Made by a program: the position numbers and the translations under genes. The notes below the pieces were generated by a model. The model saw nothing but the letters and a program-made list of their open reading frames with translations. It did no database searches and had not been told where the DNA came from. This document shows positions 44,061-55,981 of a stretch of DNA of 64,000 nucleotides, in pieces (within the stretch, counting starts at the first letter, position 1; every line of letters starts with the position of its first letter). This DNA comes from Owenia fusiformis (taxonomy: Eukaryota > Annelida > Polychaeta > Sabellida > Oweniidae), in contig CAIIXF020000012.1 of NCBI GenBank assembly GCA_903813345.2, positions 9,384,432-9,448,431 of the forward strand. The letters are read 5' to 3'.

Positions 44061-44860
44061 AAGAGTGGAAAAAAACTTAACATCTTAAATGTAAAAAGAG
44101 GAACGGATCAAAAGAAGGCAAACCAAGAAAGCGGTTGAAAAATGCAATGATTGGTCTTTTACCCTCGGCAAAGGCGTACGCCAGCAGCAGGCTCAAGCTT
44201 AAAACATTATTTTGTGTAACATAAGAGGCTTAAGAAAATATTACATTGGGGGCTCATCCAGGTGGTCGACGTGTGATTACATTGGGGGCTCATCCAGGTG
44301 GTCGACGTGTGATTATCCTTGACATCTTTGGTGCTTTCGTGCAGATAGAAGTGCTTCAGAGACTGTGGCTGACTGTGGGTGGGATTTCCACTTTACACTT
44401 TAGATTTCCTCTATCAGCCAAGCATAGTCAAATTAGCAAAGTAGTTGGGAAAAATTGATGGGGTTTAAAGGTTCATGTCATGTTGGGAATGTGTTCTGAT
44501 TTACCCATAGTAAGCTTCAAAGTGGCTTGTACAGTTACTATTAAAATGTCAAGGTGACAAATAGTGACATAATACGAAACATTCCCATGCGGAAGAGCAA
44601 CAAGATGGATGGTACATTTGCATCAATGTGCGCCGTGAAGAGTGGAAAAAACTCAGCATCTCAAATGTAAAAAGAGGAACATATCAAAAGAAGGCAAACC
44701 AAGAAAGCGGTGAAAAATGCAATGATTGGTCTTATAGCCTCTGCAAAGGTGGCACACTCAAGGTTAAAACATTATTTTGTGTAACATAACAAAGTGGCTT
44801 GTACAGCTACTATTGAAATGTCAAGGTGACAAATAGTGGCATATCTGCTCATGAGCTATA
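44061..44860 (+). repeat. 3' region of the LGGDYKF family, duplicated
   Basis: acattcccatgcggaagagc and the following 80 bp occur at about 44004 and 44580, and aaagtggcttgtacag at 44519 and 44803. Between them is a sequence shared with 62765-62960: taaaacattattttgtgtaa, then tgggggctcatccag, then gcagatagaagtgcttcag. So the 3' part of one element has been copied with its flank. Confidence 0.55.
44247..44298 (+). repeat. Doubled tgggggctcatccagg motif (primer-site-like)
   Basis: TGGGGGCTCATCCAGG occurs at 44247 and 44283, a 36-bp tandem duplication, and once more at 62812. TGGGGGCTC followed by TCC is the primer-binding sequence complementary to proline tRNA in many retroelements. In each place an upstream acata/aaca precedes it, as an LTR end would. 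No gag or LTR pair is seen beside it. Confidence 0.45.
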
Positions 44861-44879
44861 TTATGTGTTTAAAAGCTCT

Positions 44880-46200
44880 GTAGTGAATAGTTATGATAAA
44901 TCCCTATGATAAATGCCCCTGATGGTATTTGTTCGCCGTAAAGACACTGGACGTCGTTTGGTGTTTTGTCAGCTGGTAGATGATTCTTCTTCAGCATTGA
45001 ATACTGTTCTGTTTTGCATGCATTAAGGTACTGTGGCATTAAGGTACTGTTGCATTACAGTATTAAGGAGCTGTAGCATAAAAGGTGTTAAGGTGCTACG
45101 GTATGACATATGATATGTTAAGGTGATGTGTTGTCACAAGTGTTAAGATATCACAGATATTGGGGCTTGAGTTTAAAGCGCATTAACGTGAGTTACATCA
45201 GTTCAATATATAAGCACAAGTGCCAAAGGGAAAGGACCAAAAGTGGTAATGGAACTTAGCAAGAAAAAGCAAACTCTAAGTGCATACCAGTCAAGAAAAA
45301 AAAAACATATAGCCCTTTTACCACTTGAGATGCTGAAGGATGTAGATATTGTTAAATCGGTACATCCACAGCGAAAAATGGATTAATATCCTACAATATC
45401 ATAAAGTATTCATTCTTCCGGATTTGCCGCGAATCCTGACGAATACGGGAGTATCCTGCTTCATCGAGTATACGGGAGTAGTTTGGAAATAATATTCCTG
45501 GATACGTGGCATTACTCATCCAAGTCGTATTTTTGCTCCAGATATTTAAGGATTTTCAATTTTATGAATATCCCAGATCCGGATATTGATATCTTTTTCT
45601 ACGAGACATATCCCGCCATGGATATTTAAGGAATATGTGTAAGACATCGAACCTTCATTCTGGTATAAGCATGAGCAATGTCTACATTGCGCACAGGTTC
45701 ATGCTGTTGATAATTAAACTCACTAATCCATGAATAACACGTATATATATTTATGATAATTTGCAAATGCGTGGAAAAAAGTGAGATCGTGGATATCTAC
45801 ACTCACTCGTCCAGATATTGATATCAACTCGTGGATGAAAATGAGAAAATCAAAATCATGGGATATCCTAATCATATTGCACTGCAGTTGCATTGTATTG
45901 CATTATATTGTATTGTTTGGTATTGTATTGCATTGTAGTTTCATTTAAAACTCTTGAGCATTTATGAGGCCAATCTAATCCCTGATTGAGTATGATAACT
46001 CCTGATATTTAAGAATTTAAAATTGATAAATTGCTTAAAGTGAATTAGCGATCGTTGCTTCCAATGTACTCTATTCATTTGGAACACAATACAGGTATAG
46101 CATGGTAATGAAACTGTATCGCTATGAGTATTCATGACATGAAGTAAAAATTGTAATCAAATGGGAAACATATTCTCATAAAAAAGCTCCATCAAAAGTT
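44880..46200. other. Gene-free interval with degenerate repeats
   Basis: At 45023-45145 the word ttaaggtactgt(g)gca is repeated five or six times with changes. The stretch 45390-45660 is rich in gatatt/atcc words and resembles 47320-47600 (shared ataatattcctgga), so two diverged copies flank the exons at 46.2 and 46.8 kb. Confidence 0.4.
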
Positions 46201-46215
46201 ATATACTGTTACAGG

Positions 46216-46330
46216 ATCGTGCCAAAAGGACCACAAGCACTTGAAGAGAATGGCGTTCTTAAACATAGAGAAAACACACGACAACGAAGTCAAAAGAAGA
46301 AAGTATTCAAGAAAAAACAGGGTACGGAAA
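46216..46330 (+). CDS. Possible exon, basic, unrecognised
   Basis: It follows the acceptor-like ctgttacag. The frame reads IVPKGPQALEENGVLKHREN then TRQRSQKKKVFKKK, extremely basic, as in a nuclear localisation signal. A possible donor is at cagg|gtacgg. It probably pairs with the exon at 46756. Unrecognised. Confidence 0.35.
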
Positions 46331-46755
46331 AATCCACTTGTTTTATTTGCCTTGAAACGTTTTCAGTGGTCTACATTGTCATGACGATTTTAAAATTGAT
46401 TTTCGATCAATCGCAATTGAGGAAAGAAGGTGGAAAAAATTAAATGAAAATAAATTCCAGAACTAAATCAATGTTCAGACATAGTTTAAGTGGGAAGATA
46501 TTCTTTTGGTACATTCAGTGTAAAACATGCTTCAATATAGAGCTTTAGTACCTTCTTCCCTCATGTTTAATTAGAGACAGCATGTTTAATACGAAGCATT
46601 ATCTTTGTAAGTTAATATTTTTTGCCATTGTTGTTGTTATCGTTGTTTATTGTTTATCATTTGATGTGATAAATTATGTAGATTTGAACAAGATTCAAAA
46701 CTCTTATAGAGTAATCATTAATTTTGTCCTGTAATTCATTTCTTTGACTTTTCAG

Positions 46756-47010
46756 CTGTTCAAGAAAAGAATGGATGCTGCAGAAGGGGACGAGGATGCA
46801 GTGCGAATTCTCAAAGGCGCGGTCCCTGAAATCATGTCTGCAGAGGATAGTGATGAAGAAGGAGGACTGATTGTAAAGTCTCCTTCGTTTAGGTGTGGCA
46901 TTGTCACCAAAGTGTGTGAAACACTTGACAATAAAATGAAAAAACAAGGAACCGTGAGCAAACCCTGTCGGAGAGAAATAGAAGCTGTATTGCCCTCTGA
47001 AAAAGTCTAA
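46756..47010 (+). CDS. Possible last exon of an unrecognised transposon-linked gene
   Basis: It follows the acceptor gacttttcag. The frame reads LFKKRMDAAEGDEDAVRILK, then AVPEIMSAEDSDEEGG, SPSFRCGIVTKVCETLDNKM and stops after LPSEKV. The pattern (I)MS.(E)DSDEEG....P.(F/W)R...V......LD.K resembles the C-terminal part of an uncharacterised repeated family in cnidarians and other invertebrates. A long minus-strand ORF overlapping it (46657-47094) is the antisense shadow. Confidence 0.4.
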   Translation: MFKKRMDAAEGDEDAVRILKGAVPEIMSAEDSDEEGGLIVKSPSFRCGIVTKVCETLDNKMKKQGTVSKPCRREIEAVLPSEKV

Positions 47011-47129
47011 GATAAATTTGTGAAGGGGCAATGCGGTTGCTGTCGAATCGATGACAGGAGAGCAGCAAAAAGGATGAGGAATCAGACGGTACAATTCTTA
47101 CAGGATATACAAACTAAATACATACATTT

Positions 47130-48780
47130 ACATGTATGTAATTGAACATTATCATCATTGTTATAACTACTTATGCATTGTTTAGAATGTTATTGTAGCT
47201 GTATGCATGGTGCAATTAAACTCATATTACTATGAATAAATATAGTTATTATACCACAGTTAAATTCTGTTTTTTATTATTATACTATTACATTACTGTT
47301 CCCACTTTTTACCAAAAATATGCCCGAAAATACGGATATAAATACACCAAATATCCTTGATGTAACCAAACGTATTAGGTGAAATATAGGTCAGATATAC
47401 TATATATTATACTTCATGAGACGTTGAGTATCCCAGTTGAATAAGGTGTTCGGATATTCCAGGCTAAGAGTGTTCTGTCTCCTGTTAGTATCAAGAAGTA
47501 TAAGGTTTTCTGATGCTTCGAGTATTTTTTCAGGATACTTCCGTTAACGTTCCATATTCACACAGTATACGGGGCATAATATTCCTGGAGACTACACTAG
47601 CTGTGATCCTTTATTTCCTGTTTTGAGTAAAATTAGTGTGTATTACTTTGAAGTTTGTTTTTTGTCTTTCCACCAACCATCAGCAATTTAGCTGCACAGT
47701 GTAGTTGAAACTAAAATAAAGTAAAGCGTATCATGATCTAGTAGTCTCATTTGACTCTTTTATAAAGATCTAAGAAAAAACACTTGGATTTGACTGGATT
47801 ATCAAGTGTTCCATTCCGATCTAGAGAAAACATATGGATAGTGGGTCACCTTGATCACCTTTAAATTCAAGTGCCCCTGACAGAACATTTGGGTAATAAC
47901 TGTGGATTAAAGGTGAAGAAAAGTCATTAATTAAAAATCAAAAAATTCACTTTTCAATGAGTTAATCGATTAATTCCTAATTTTAACACAATATCAATCA
48001 GAGCAAGAGGGACACTAAAGAATCAAATAAATAAGAAAAACTTAATTTGCAAATTATTTTTCTATAAAAATGAGAACCATCGGCTGTAGTTATTAATCCT
48101 TTAACTCATAACAAACGAATTAATTATCAGTGAACAAAACCCATGTCATAGAAATTAAATACTTGGGGATTAAAGTTTTATTTATATTGCTCTGACATGT
48201 CACAATGTATCTTCGGATGTTGTTCTTTATACTCTTGGGTTGCTACCTATTACATGTTACATCAATAATGCAAAACTGCTATTTTTCGATCGCTTATGCA
48301 GAACATCTCCTTGTATTTACATAAAATTGCATTGTGAGAAATCACATGTCGATATAATCATGATATTGTCAATGAACTCAAACACTGTTTTTTGTAAATA
48401 TGTTCATTTGTAGCTATAATTTTTCTGTATATTAAAATGATGTAAAAGGGTCTAAATTCAACTTCCGACTGCAAGCGGATCCTGAAATTGTCTTGAATAT
48501 TGTTTCCTAAGAATTTGCAAAGAATCGAATAAGGTAAATGGCTAAAATGAATAATATTTATCTAGAAACATCAATTTCAAAATCTATTTGAAAGATAAAC
48601 TGAATATCATGTACGATAGTCTACTAGGCCTAACATTCAGACATTATCAAATTTTTTTATTTCCCACTCCTCCTAACTTACTACCCTAGGTCTAGTATCT
48701 TGTCATTTGTTATGTTGATATAGTCTAGTGTTGGATAGATCTACCCTACATTTTTAGAGATGACATGGGCTTTAATATCT
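47130..48780. other. Gene-free interval
   Basis: AT-rich sequence without a supportable ORF, except for the gatatt-rich stretch at 47320-47600 noted above. Confidence 0.4.
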
Positions 48781-51700
48781 TTAATACTTGAGCTTTATGT
48801 GCTTTATAAAACTGAAATCATTGGCATCATTTGAATGGTCACCAAGGGTCACCAAGGGTCACAGCAGCCCCACAAGCACCCTTTATAAAATGCTAAATAC
48901 GCTGGGGCTTAACCTGTACGATGACTATGGTCCTGAGAACATGACTGATAGCGAGAAGAGGAAGCATTTTGCAAAACACAAAATTGCTCAATTGAAGAAA
49001 GGGTTGAGTTACTGTTACTATTAGGTAGATAGCCTATGGCAAAGCCATTAATGTCAATTTGTTCAGGCGCCAACTTGCTTAATTGTTGGTAAAATCACTT
49101 ATGTCTTGTTCGTTCTAATATAAATAAATATTATATTATATAGCCATTTTTATGTGTGTTATAATATGATTTGCTATAACTGACAAATAAGGATTTGGTA
49201 AAAGGATTAGACATGGCTATTCGATGGACTTTGCTACACTGATAATTTTTTATTTAGGTCAAGTAACTACACACCAGAACAGGCGTGCAGGAAATGATGA
49301 AGTTTTATAATGAGGGCAGTGTAGAAATAGTATTTAAGTAAACATACATACGATGTACTGTACCTGCTTTTAAGTGACATGTGTTTTCAATTTAATAATG
49401 TTAAAAAGGAGATCAGAAATATTGAACAATTGTAATGATTTTTGGCTTGAAACATGGACTTCTAAATGTAAAATTTGCAATGATTGTGTAGACATTACAA
49501 ATAGATCACAAACATTTGATAATCCTTCTGATTTCTCTCATATCCTTTGCCTTATATTGTGACATGTATTAGGATAAAATAAGGCAGCTGATGTTTAAGG
49601 TTCTTGGAGAGTCCAAGGCTTTTGTGACAAGGAACTCATCACAAAGTTATTGTCTAAAATAAACAGTAGTGAAGATTTACCTCAAGAAAAAGATTCACCT
49701 AAAGGTAATCATATTATTATTATTAGAATATATGTGATGAAATGCTGCCCATATCCAAAATCCTACTTACTTGCCCTTTTAATTCTAATATTCATGTCAA
49801 ACTAAACAGAATATGATTGAAAGCATGACATATGGAAATCAACTTAGTTGTCATCACTGCTTGAAAGTCACTTTCAAGTAGCACTAAGTGGCCCTACCAG
49901 GATAATAGAAGCAAAAGTAGTCATAAGTGGTCAAGGTATTCAGGTATCAAATCTTATGGTAATATATGAAACATCAAGTGTACTATGTAAGTTTTTACAG
50001 CAAATTAAATAATTAAATGTTACTTTATTGTGACATAATTTATGTACAAAATCCGATTTAATTTATTATATGAATGATGGATTGAATTCTTCAGAGAATT
50101 TAGTGTAAATGCTAGCTTGTTTCTCAGCTGACATAGGTAACATGTTTGATGTTGATGCGAAGAGCAGATATGTTGATCAGCCAACATAGGTAACATGTTT
50201 GATGTTGATGCGAAGAGCAGATATGTTGATCAGCCAACATAGGTAACATGTTTGATGTTGATGCGAAGAGCAGATATGTTGATCAGCCAACATAGGTAAC
50301 ATGTTTGATGTTGATGCGAAGAGCAGATATGTTGATCAGCCAACATAGGTAACATGTTTGATGTTGATGCGAAGAGCAGATATGTTGATCAGCCAACATA
50401 GGTAACATGTTTGATGTTGATGCGAAGAGCAGATATGTTGATCAGCCAACATAGGTAACATGTTTGATGTTGATGCGAAGAGCAGATATGTTGATCAGCC
50501 AACATAGGTAACATGTTTGATGTTGATGCGAAGAGCAGATATGTTGATCAGCCAACATAGGTAACATGTTTGATGTTGATGCGAATAGCAGATATGTTGA
50601 TCAGCCAACATAGGTAACATGTTTGATGTTGATGCGAATAGCAGATATGTTGATCAGCCAACATAGGTAACATGTTTGATGTTGATGCGAATAGCAGATA
50701 TGTTGATCAGCCAACATAGGTAACATGTTTGATGTTGATGCGAAGAGCAGATATGTTGATCAGCCAACATAGGTAACATGTTTGATGTTGACGCAAGTAG
50801 CAGATATGTTGATCAGCCAACATAGGTAACATGTTTGATGTTGATGCGAATAGCAGATATGTTGATCAGCCAACATAGGTAACATGTTTGATGTTGATGC
50901 GAAGAGCAGATATGTTGATCAGCCAACATAGGTAACATGTTTGAGGTTAATGCAAAGAGCAGATATGTTGATCAGCCAACATAGGTAACATGTTTGATGT
51001 TGATGCGAAGAGCAGATATGTTGATCAGCCAACATAGGTAACATGTTTGATGTTGACGCAAGTAGCAGATATGTGGATCAGCTGAGGAGCATTGTAGCTG
51101 CAACTCTTAAAAGGACCTCAGGTACAGTATAATGATCTTGTGTTAGTTGTCTGATCTTAGTATGGTTTGTGTACGTACAACTATAGATTACAAATCTCAA
51201 TCGATCAGTTGTATGCCTGACACAACTGTTTTCCTCTTTAAATGCGTATTATGGAAGAACCTGCAACATGAAACAGATTAAATCACAAATTAGTTCTAAC
51301 TGAATATTTTGTTAAATTGTATATTATGTCAGCCCATTCTGAATTAATTGTGATGATGGGTAAATTATATGAAACAATAGGTCATGGACGTAAATCAAAA
51401 TGGTTTCCTGAAAACAAGCCAGAATGGTCGCCACAGGGTATTGTCTTCTGGTCCCCGAATGCAGGAAGTAAGTCTCAAGTCTGTTTAGTACCGCCAGAAT
51501 GCCAAAATATTTGGATGTATATCAAACCATATTAGACCTTTTCGATAAATTCAATCAATATTCTCCATTAATTATTTTTATTATTTTTTTATTGAAAAAT
51601 ATTATTATAGTGTCTCTAGTTTATACATACATTTTGACAATAAATAACATTTTTTATAATACCACCAGCCGATGGTGGCTTATGAGACACTGGTCATTAT

Positions 51701-52785
51701 ATGGTCAGTTTAGAACAGTGTTTATATGAGCATCAGTATAAATATCAATATGTATGAGTGAAAAACAAAAATTCATCATTAGTCAATGAGTGACAAAAAC
51801 TACTGTATGTTAGTTTGACATAATCTACCTTTGCTCAAATATTGAAAAATATAATTATATCGGGCAGTCTTTAAACTCAAATCTACTTTGATCTGCTCAA
51901 GAAGTCGTACAGCAAAGGGCAATAAAATACCAGGCTTCTGAAAGCAGCTCAAGTTATGACTGGGGTGGAACAGAACTCTAATCAATGAAATAATATAAAA
52001 ACTTAATCTATAGCTAAGGACACTCTTAGACATACCATGCCACAACTTGAAGAGAATGCAGCTAAAGAATATTTTGAGGTATGAATGTACAGTATCTTTA
52101 TCATACCATGTTAACCATGTTAGATTTAATATTTCGTCATTGGGAAAAACATCTTATGCATCCTAGAACTGTTTTGACACATGTTCTTTTATTGAATTAA
52201 CCTTCCAAGTATAGTAGTATCCTCATATATCAAGAAAATGTGTTCTTAAACTTAACGGTCCTAAAATATTATATTGAATGTAGACAAAAATCAGAGGCAT
52301 TTTGAATTGATTGTTATGAAATATTTGATTCAATAGGATGCTGAACAGAGAAGTGATGCTGAAGATCAAAGAAATATGGAGGTAAGAAATTAACTCAAGG
52401 GTGCTCATAATTTTTCCTTATCTGGATTTAAGTAGTTCCTCAAAAATGGCATATTTAGTTCATCTGGCACACATGTCCTATCATATACATCATTGTGTTT
52501 TTCATCAGTTATTCATACACTCATCATTCAGTATGCATTCACACAAATAGGTACATTGTTATATACACAAGTGTGTTTTCATGAGTGAATACAATCACCA
52601 GTTTGTGTTTTCAGCATCAAATACACTCATTAATATGTTTCTGTATGTTTTATGCAATCTGCATAGAGTCTCCATATTGATGAATGAATCAATTTGAATT
52701 GATTGTTATACAATATTTGATGAAATAGGATGAAGAACAAGAAGATAATGGAAATGATGACACCCAAAAGAATATGGATAAGGAG
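48781..52785 (+). pseudogene. Multi-exon N-terminal part of the LGGDYKF-family gene
   Basis: Exon a (to about 49010) has TLYKMLNTLGLNLYDDYGPE then KRKHFAKHKIAQLKK, but its donor is damaged. Exon b (49259-49327) has a TAA as third codon. From exon c on, splice sites and phases agree: c 49573-49704 (DKIRQLMFKVLGESKAF), e 51038-51121 (NMFDVDASSRYVDQLRSIVA), f 51333-51467 (HSELIVMMGKLYETIGHGRK, PEWSPQGIVFWSPNAG), g 52014-52078 (TKDTLRHTMPQLEENAAKEY), h 52337-52381 and i 52729-52785 (acidic micro-exons DAEQRSDAEDQ and DEEQEDNGNDD). Exon c needs a -1 step near GGCTTTTGTGAC to stay open. Four copies in this window share that feature. The stop in exon b marks this copy as dead at its 5' end. Confidence 0.6.
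50132..51076 (+). repeat. 53-bp minisatellite, about 18 units, derived from a coding exon
   Basis: The unit starts gatcagccaacataggtaac and continues atgtttgatgttgatgcgaagagcagatatgtt in 53-bp steps, nearly all identical, with variants gcgaatagcag (50580-50700) and gacgcaagtagcag (50790 and the last unit). The last unit runs into exon e of the gene described at 48781-52785, and its sequence is the start of that exon. So an exon start and the preceding acceptor have been amplified. 53 is not a multiple of 3, and each unit contains a stop in the exon frame. Confidence 0.85.
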
Positions 52786-52848
52786 GTGCAAAATTTACTG
52801 TATATTATATCATATACTACATTGCTGATTTCAGATTAATAATGCCAG

Positions 52849-52905
52849 GAGAGGTGGAAAGATGCTCTGTATCTAGATGAAACCTGGTGCAATCAAAACC
52901 ACCAG
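52849..52905 (+). pseudogene. Fragment with a DETW motif
   Basis: After a cag acceptor (52848) the frame reads ERWKDALYLDETWCNQNHQH. YLDETW.NQNH resembles the first catalytic Asp region of an IS630/Tc1-like transposase group with a DETW motif. Whether it belongs to the multi-exon gene ending at 52785 (phase 0 on both sides would allow it) or to a separate element is open. Confidence 0.35.
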
Positions 52906-52978
52906 CATAAGTATTTGGTTCTTAGTTGCTTGTAATTTGGCAATACTCTGCTCTTTTCTGAAAACTGCCGGATATTTT

Positions 52979-53024
52979 TTTAATATCTGACCCTTTTGAT
53001 AAAAAGGGTCGGATATTTTTTTCA
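52979..53024. repeat. Small inverted repeat
   Basis: ccggatatttttttaatatctgaccctttt pairs with aaaagggtcggatattttttt around a short loop. Could act as a fold-back unit end. Confidence 0.5.
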
Positions 53025-53229
53025 ATGTTTTTGCAACATTCCCACTTCAGAGTTTTATTTCTTAATAACTGGAGTACTACTTAAAGCTTACATCTGAAAC
53101 TGGCGTAAAATAGAAGAAAAAATGCACTTAATCAATCACAATTACCCTTATCATTCAAAAGTTACATATAATTCTGCAAGAACGTCTCGAATAAATAAAA
53201 ATTAATTTCCCGGGTCAAATATTTTCGTT

Positions 53230-54078
53230 AAGTGTAGCGAATAAACTGGCCGGAAGTCGTCTGAGTTTTGAAAGAAAAATAAACTAGATAACGGCAACTC
53301 CGCGGAGTAGCAAATCCCAACGAACAAAATATCAATTACCGAATTCCAATCAATTATACTCATTACTTTGGTTGAAAATGAAAAAAATTAGATGTAGAAT
53401 TGCGAATTCCTGCAAAGCAGCCATTTTGAATTTTCTGAGGTACAAATCTGAAAAATAATACCATAATTGTGATCTACTCAAAAATTCCTTCAATTTGAGT
53501 ATAATATAGCCATACTTTGAAGGGATCGAAAAATTATTGCGAAATCGTACATTAAACTGCCATTTTGAATTTTACGAGGCTCGAATCAGAAAAAAGATAC
53601 AATATTTGCAATCTACTCTTAATTGCCTTTCATTTGAGTATAATAAAGCTATACTTCAGAATGATCTAAAAATTAGCGAAAATTTCTGTTTTCCTGTCCC
53701 CCCATACATGGCCCCTGGGGGTCAGGATGAAAAACACGGAATATATGTGAAATAGATAAATGTTGTGAATACACTACCAAAATTTCAAACAATAATATTA
53801 ATTACTTTGGTTTAGAATGAAAAATTTATGATTTTTACGAAAAAGTCCCGTCATTTTTAAAGCGGCGCCCATCTTGAAAAAAATTTTTTTTGCGTAAAAC
53901 TATTCACCAATATACATCTTTCCACTAAATATGAAGAAAATCTGTCAACTAGTATTTGAGTTATCTTCCGGACAGACGGACGGACTGACTGACTGACTGA
54001 CTGACTGACGGACTGACGGACAGACGGACGGAGGGCTTCACTATATCCCTAACGAACTTCGTTCGTTGGGATAATAAA
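53230..54078 (-). repeat. CGTCCGTC-headed dispersed repeat, copy 2
   Basis: Inverted copy of 32595-32921 (shared over about 300 bp at 53715-54030). It ends with a GACGGACTGACTGACTG microsatellite (53955-54030) and aacgaacttcgttcgtt. This copy extends further than copy 1, to about 53230. Confidence 0.65.
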
Positions 54079-54158
54079 TGTCAAAATAATGTCAACTAAA
54101 CGACAGTTTAAGCCTGTACTCCAGTAAGTACTCCACTTAACTTTGATTGGGAGGTGCA

Positions 54159-54313
54159 TAATAAAACAAATACTGGATGATCAGGAGCTGGATATGGCCA
54201 GAATACCTATCCTCGAAAAAATATTGGGCTCGGCTGCCGCCTCGCCAAATATTTTTCTCCAATAGGTATTCTGCCATATCCAGCTCCTGATCATCCAGTA
54301 TTTGTTTATTATT
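54159..54313. repeat. Fold-back hairpin with ~65-bp arms
   Basis: The left arm (54159-54226) and right arm (54247-54313) are inverted copies (atactggatgatcaggagct, then ggatatggc, agaatacctat). The centre gggctcggctgccgcctcgcc is GC-rich. It is a complete snap-back element. Confidence 0.85.
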
Positions 54314-54434
54314 CAATTCAAATTCAAAAGAATGTGATAGCTTAATGTAATGGCATTCAAATAATAATTATTTCATTCCATACAATGTTTTATTTTATTA
54401 ATTCTCATCTGAAAGGTGAATCAGTTAAAATTAC

Positions 54435-54534
54435 ATGAAAAAAAGTCTTGGTGATATTCCTGAAGCAGGGAAAATGAGAAGACATCACACCCGAGAAAGC
54501 ACAGTTGATTCAAGAACAGATCAAAAAGAGAACG
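54435..54534 (+). CDS. Possible exon, unrecognised
   Basis: The frame reads MKKSLGDIPEAGKMRRHHTR then ESTVDSRTDQKEN and ends at a donor, AACG|GTGAGG, phase 1. Preceded by an in-frame stop, so it would need an upstream acceptor that I could not place. May continue the acidic/basic stretch of the gene at 48.8-52.8 kb. Confidence 0.25.
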
Positions 54535-55158
54535 GTGAGGGTAGAAACTCTAAGGAAACTCTTCTAAAGTCCCTTAACAGGTTTTAAGAGGGTTATACAA
54601 TTCCACACCCCTATTTGAAGGGCTTTTAAGGTCATATCTGAAAATAATTGCTGCTGTTAACATGGCCAAGGGGGGACACATTGACTAGTAATGTGGTGTA
54701 AAATTGAACTTTATTTTGACAAAACAAATTCTGTTGAGATTATTTCAAGCAAAATCACTATTGGACTTAGATAGAGATGACTTTATGAAGTATGTTGTCT
54801 GCTAAGAATGACAAGCTGTCTATAAATATAAGAATGTCAAGAAAGAACCCAAACTGGCCCCCATTCAAATTTATATAACTTGTACAATTTCCTCCTACAC
54901 CCTCAGACAAAAATGTAAAAATACACTTATATTAAAATCTAAAAGTATGCTGACTGAAAAAACCTGCTTATATCCAGCAGGTATATTTATCTTTCTTAAG
55001 TAGAGAAGGATTTTTGTAAAAGTGTCAGAAATGGAGGAGACAGGATTAAACTGATGATTATTTTCAGACATTTATGCCACTAAAATATGGAAAAATAGAC
55101 TGACAGCAACTAACCTGACAACAAAGACACCATACAGCAATAAGTGGAAGGAGAAAAC

Positions 55159-55981
55159 CCCTGGGGGTTCACTATATATAAACCTTGACGGGGATCCTCG
55201 GCGCATGTGGGGTACCTTTTGCAACGTTTGGTATGGCAATGGACCCATATTTTAGTATTTGGTATGGGAATGCCCGGAAATTTCTGACTTCTGAGGTATG
55301 GCAATGGTCGGACTTTTACTCTTCTGGTATGAGAATGGTCGTTGTAGATACGTTACCTAACATTCGTGGTATGGCATTAGTCCAGTAGTTGCAAATTTGA
55401 AGTTGTTTTGGATCGTTTCCCGAAGTATCTTCTTTGATTATTTTCCGTTATCCCTGATTTTCTCAACAGGTTTGTGGATTTTTCTTAGAAATTTTTTTTT
55501 ATAAAATTAAAAATCAACATTTTCAAATCGTTTAAATAATTCAGGGGAAATAATAATATTTTCATTCCAAATTGTTAATTTTATGCATATAAATGTACAC
55601 GTTAATGAACTTGTTTAAATTAGAAATTGTGGGCTTTGATCCTATATTTCATTTACTTTGAATTAAGGTTTGGCATTGGTCCCATATTTGGACATTTGGT
55701 ATGGCATTGGTCCTACATTTTGACATTTGGTATGGCATTGGTCCCATAATTGGACATTTGGTATGGTATTGGTCCTATGTTTGGACATTTGGTATGGCAT
55801 TGGTCCTATATTTTGACATTTGGTATGGCCTTTGGGCGTTATTTTGGTTGATATGGGAACATATTGAAATTTGACAGATTGGTATGGGGACATATTGATA
55901 TTTGAGGCTTCAGCCTAGGACCCCCGTCGAGTTTTATATACAGTGAACCCGTTGAGTTTTATATACAGTGAACCCCCTGGG
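55159..55981. mobile_element. hAT-like short element with 8-bp target duplication
   Basis: The left end CCCTGGGGGTTCACTATATA and the right end (inverted) CCCAGGGGGTTCACTGTATA are terminal inverted repeats. The 8 bp GAGAAAAC lies directly before (55151-55158) and after (55982-55989), as expected for hAT elements. The right end contains a second copy of ttttatatacagtgaaccc (55932 and 55957), an internal duplication. Inside, a 32-bp repeat of acatttggtatggcattggt runs 55668-55835 (about five units). No transposase is present. A 76-codon minus ORF there is an artefact of the array. Confidence 0.75.

Noticed and set aside
46657-47094. 145-codon minus-strand ORF
   Set aside because: Antisense to the plus exon at 46756, which has an acceptor and a recognisable acidic pattern. 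The minus frame has no motif.
50132-51076. CRISPR-like regular array
   Set aside because: Units are directly contiguous 53-bp tandem repeats with no variable spacers, in a eukaryotic context, and match an adjacent exon.
55663-55893. Minus ORF with repeated MPYQMSK/GTN pattern
   Set aside because: It is the translation of the 32-bp minisatellite inside the hAT-like element.
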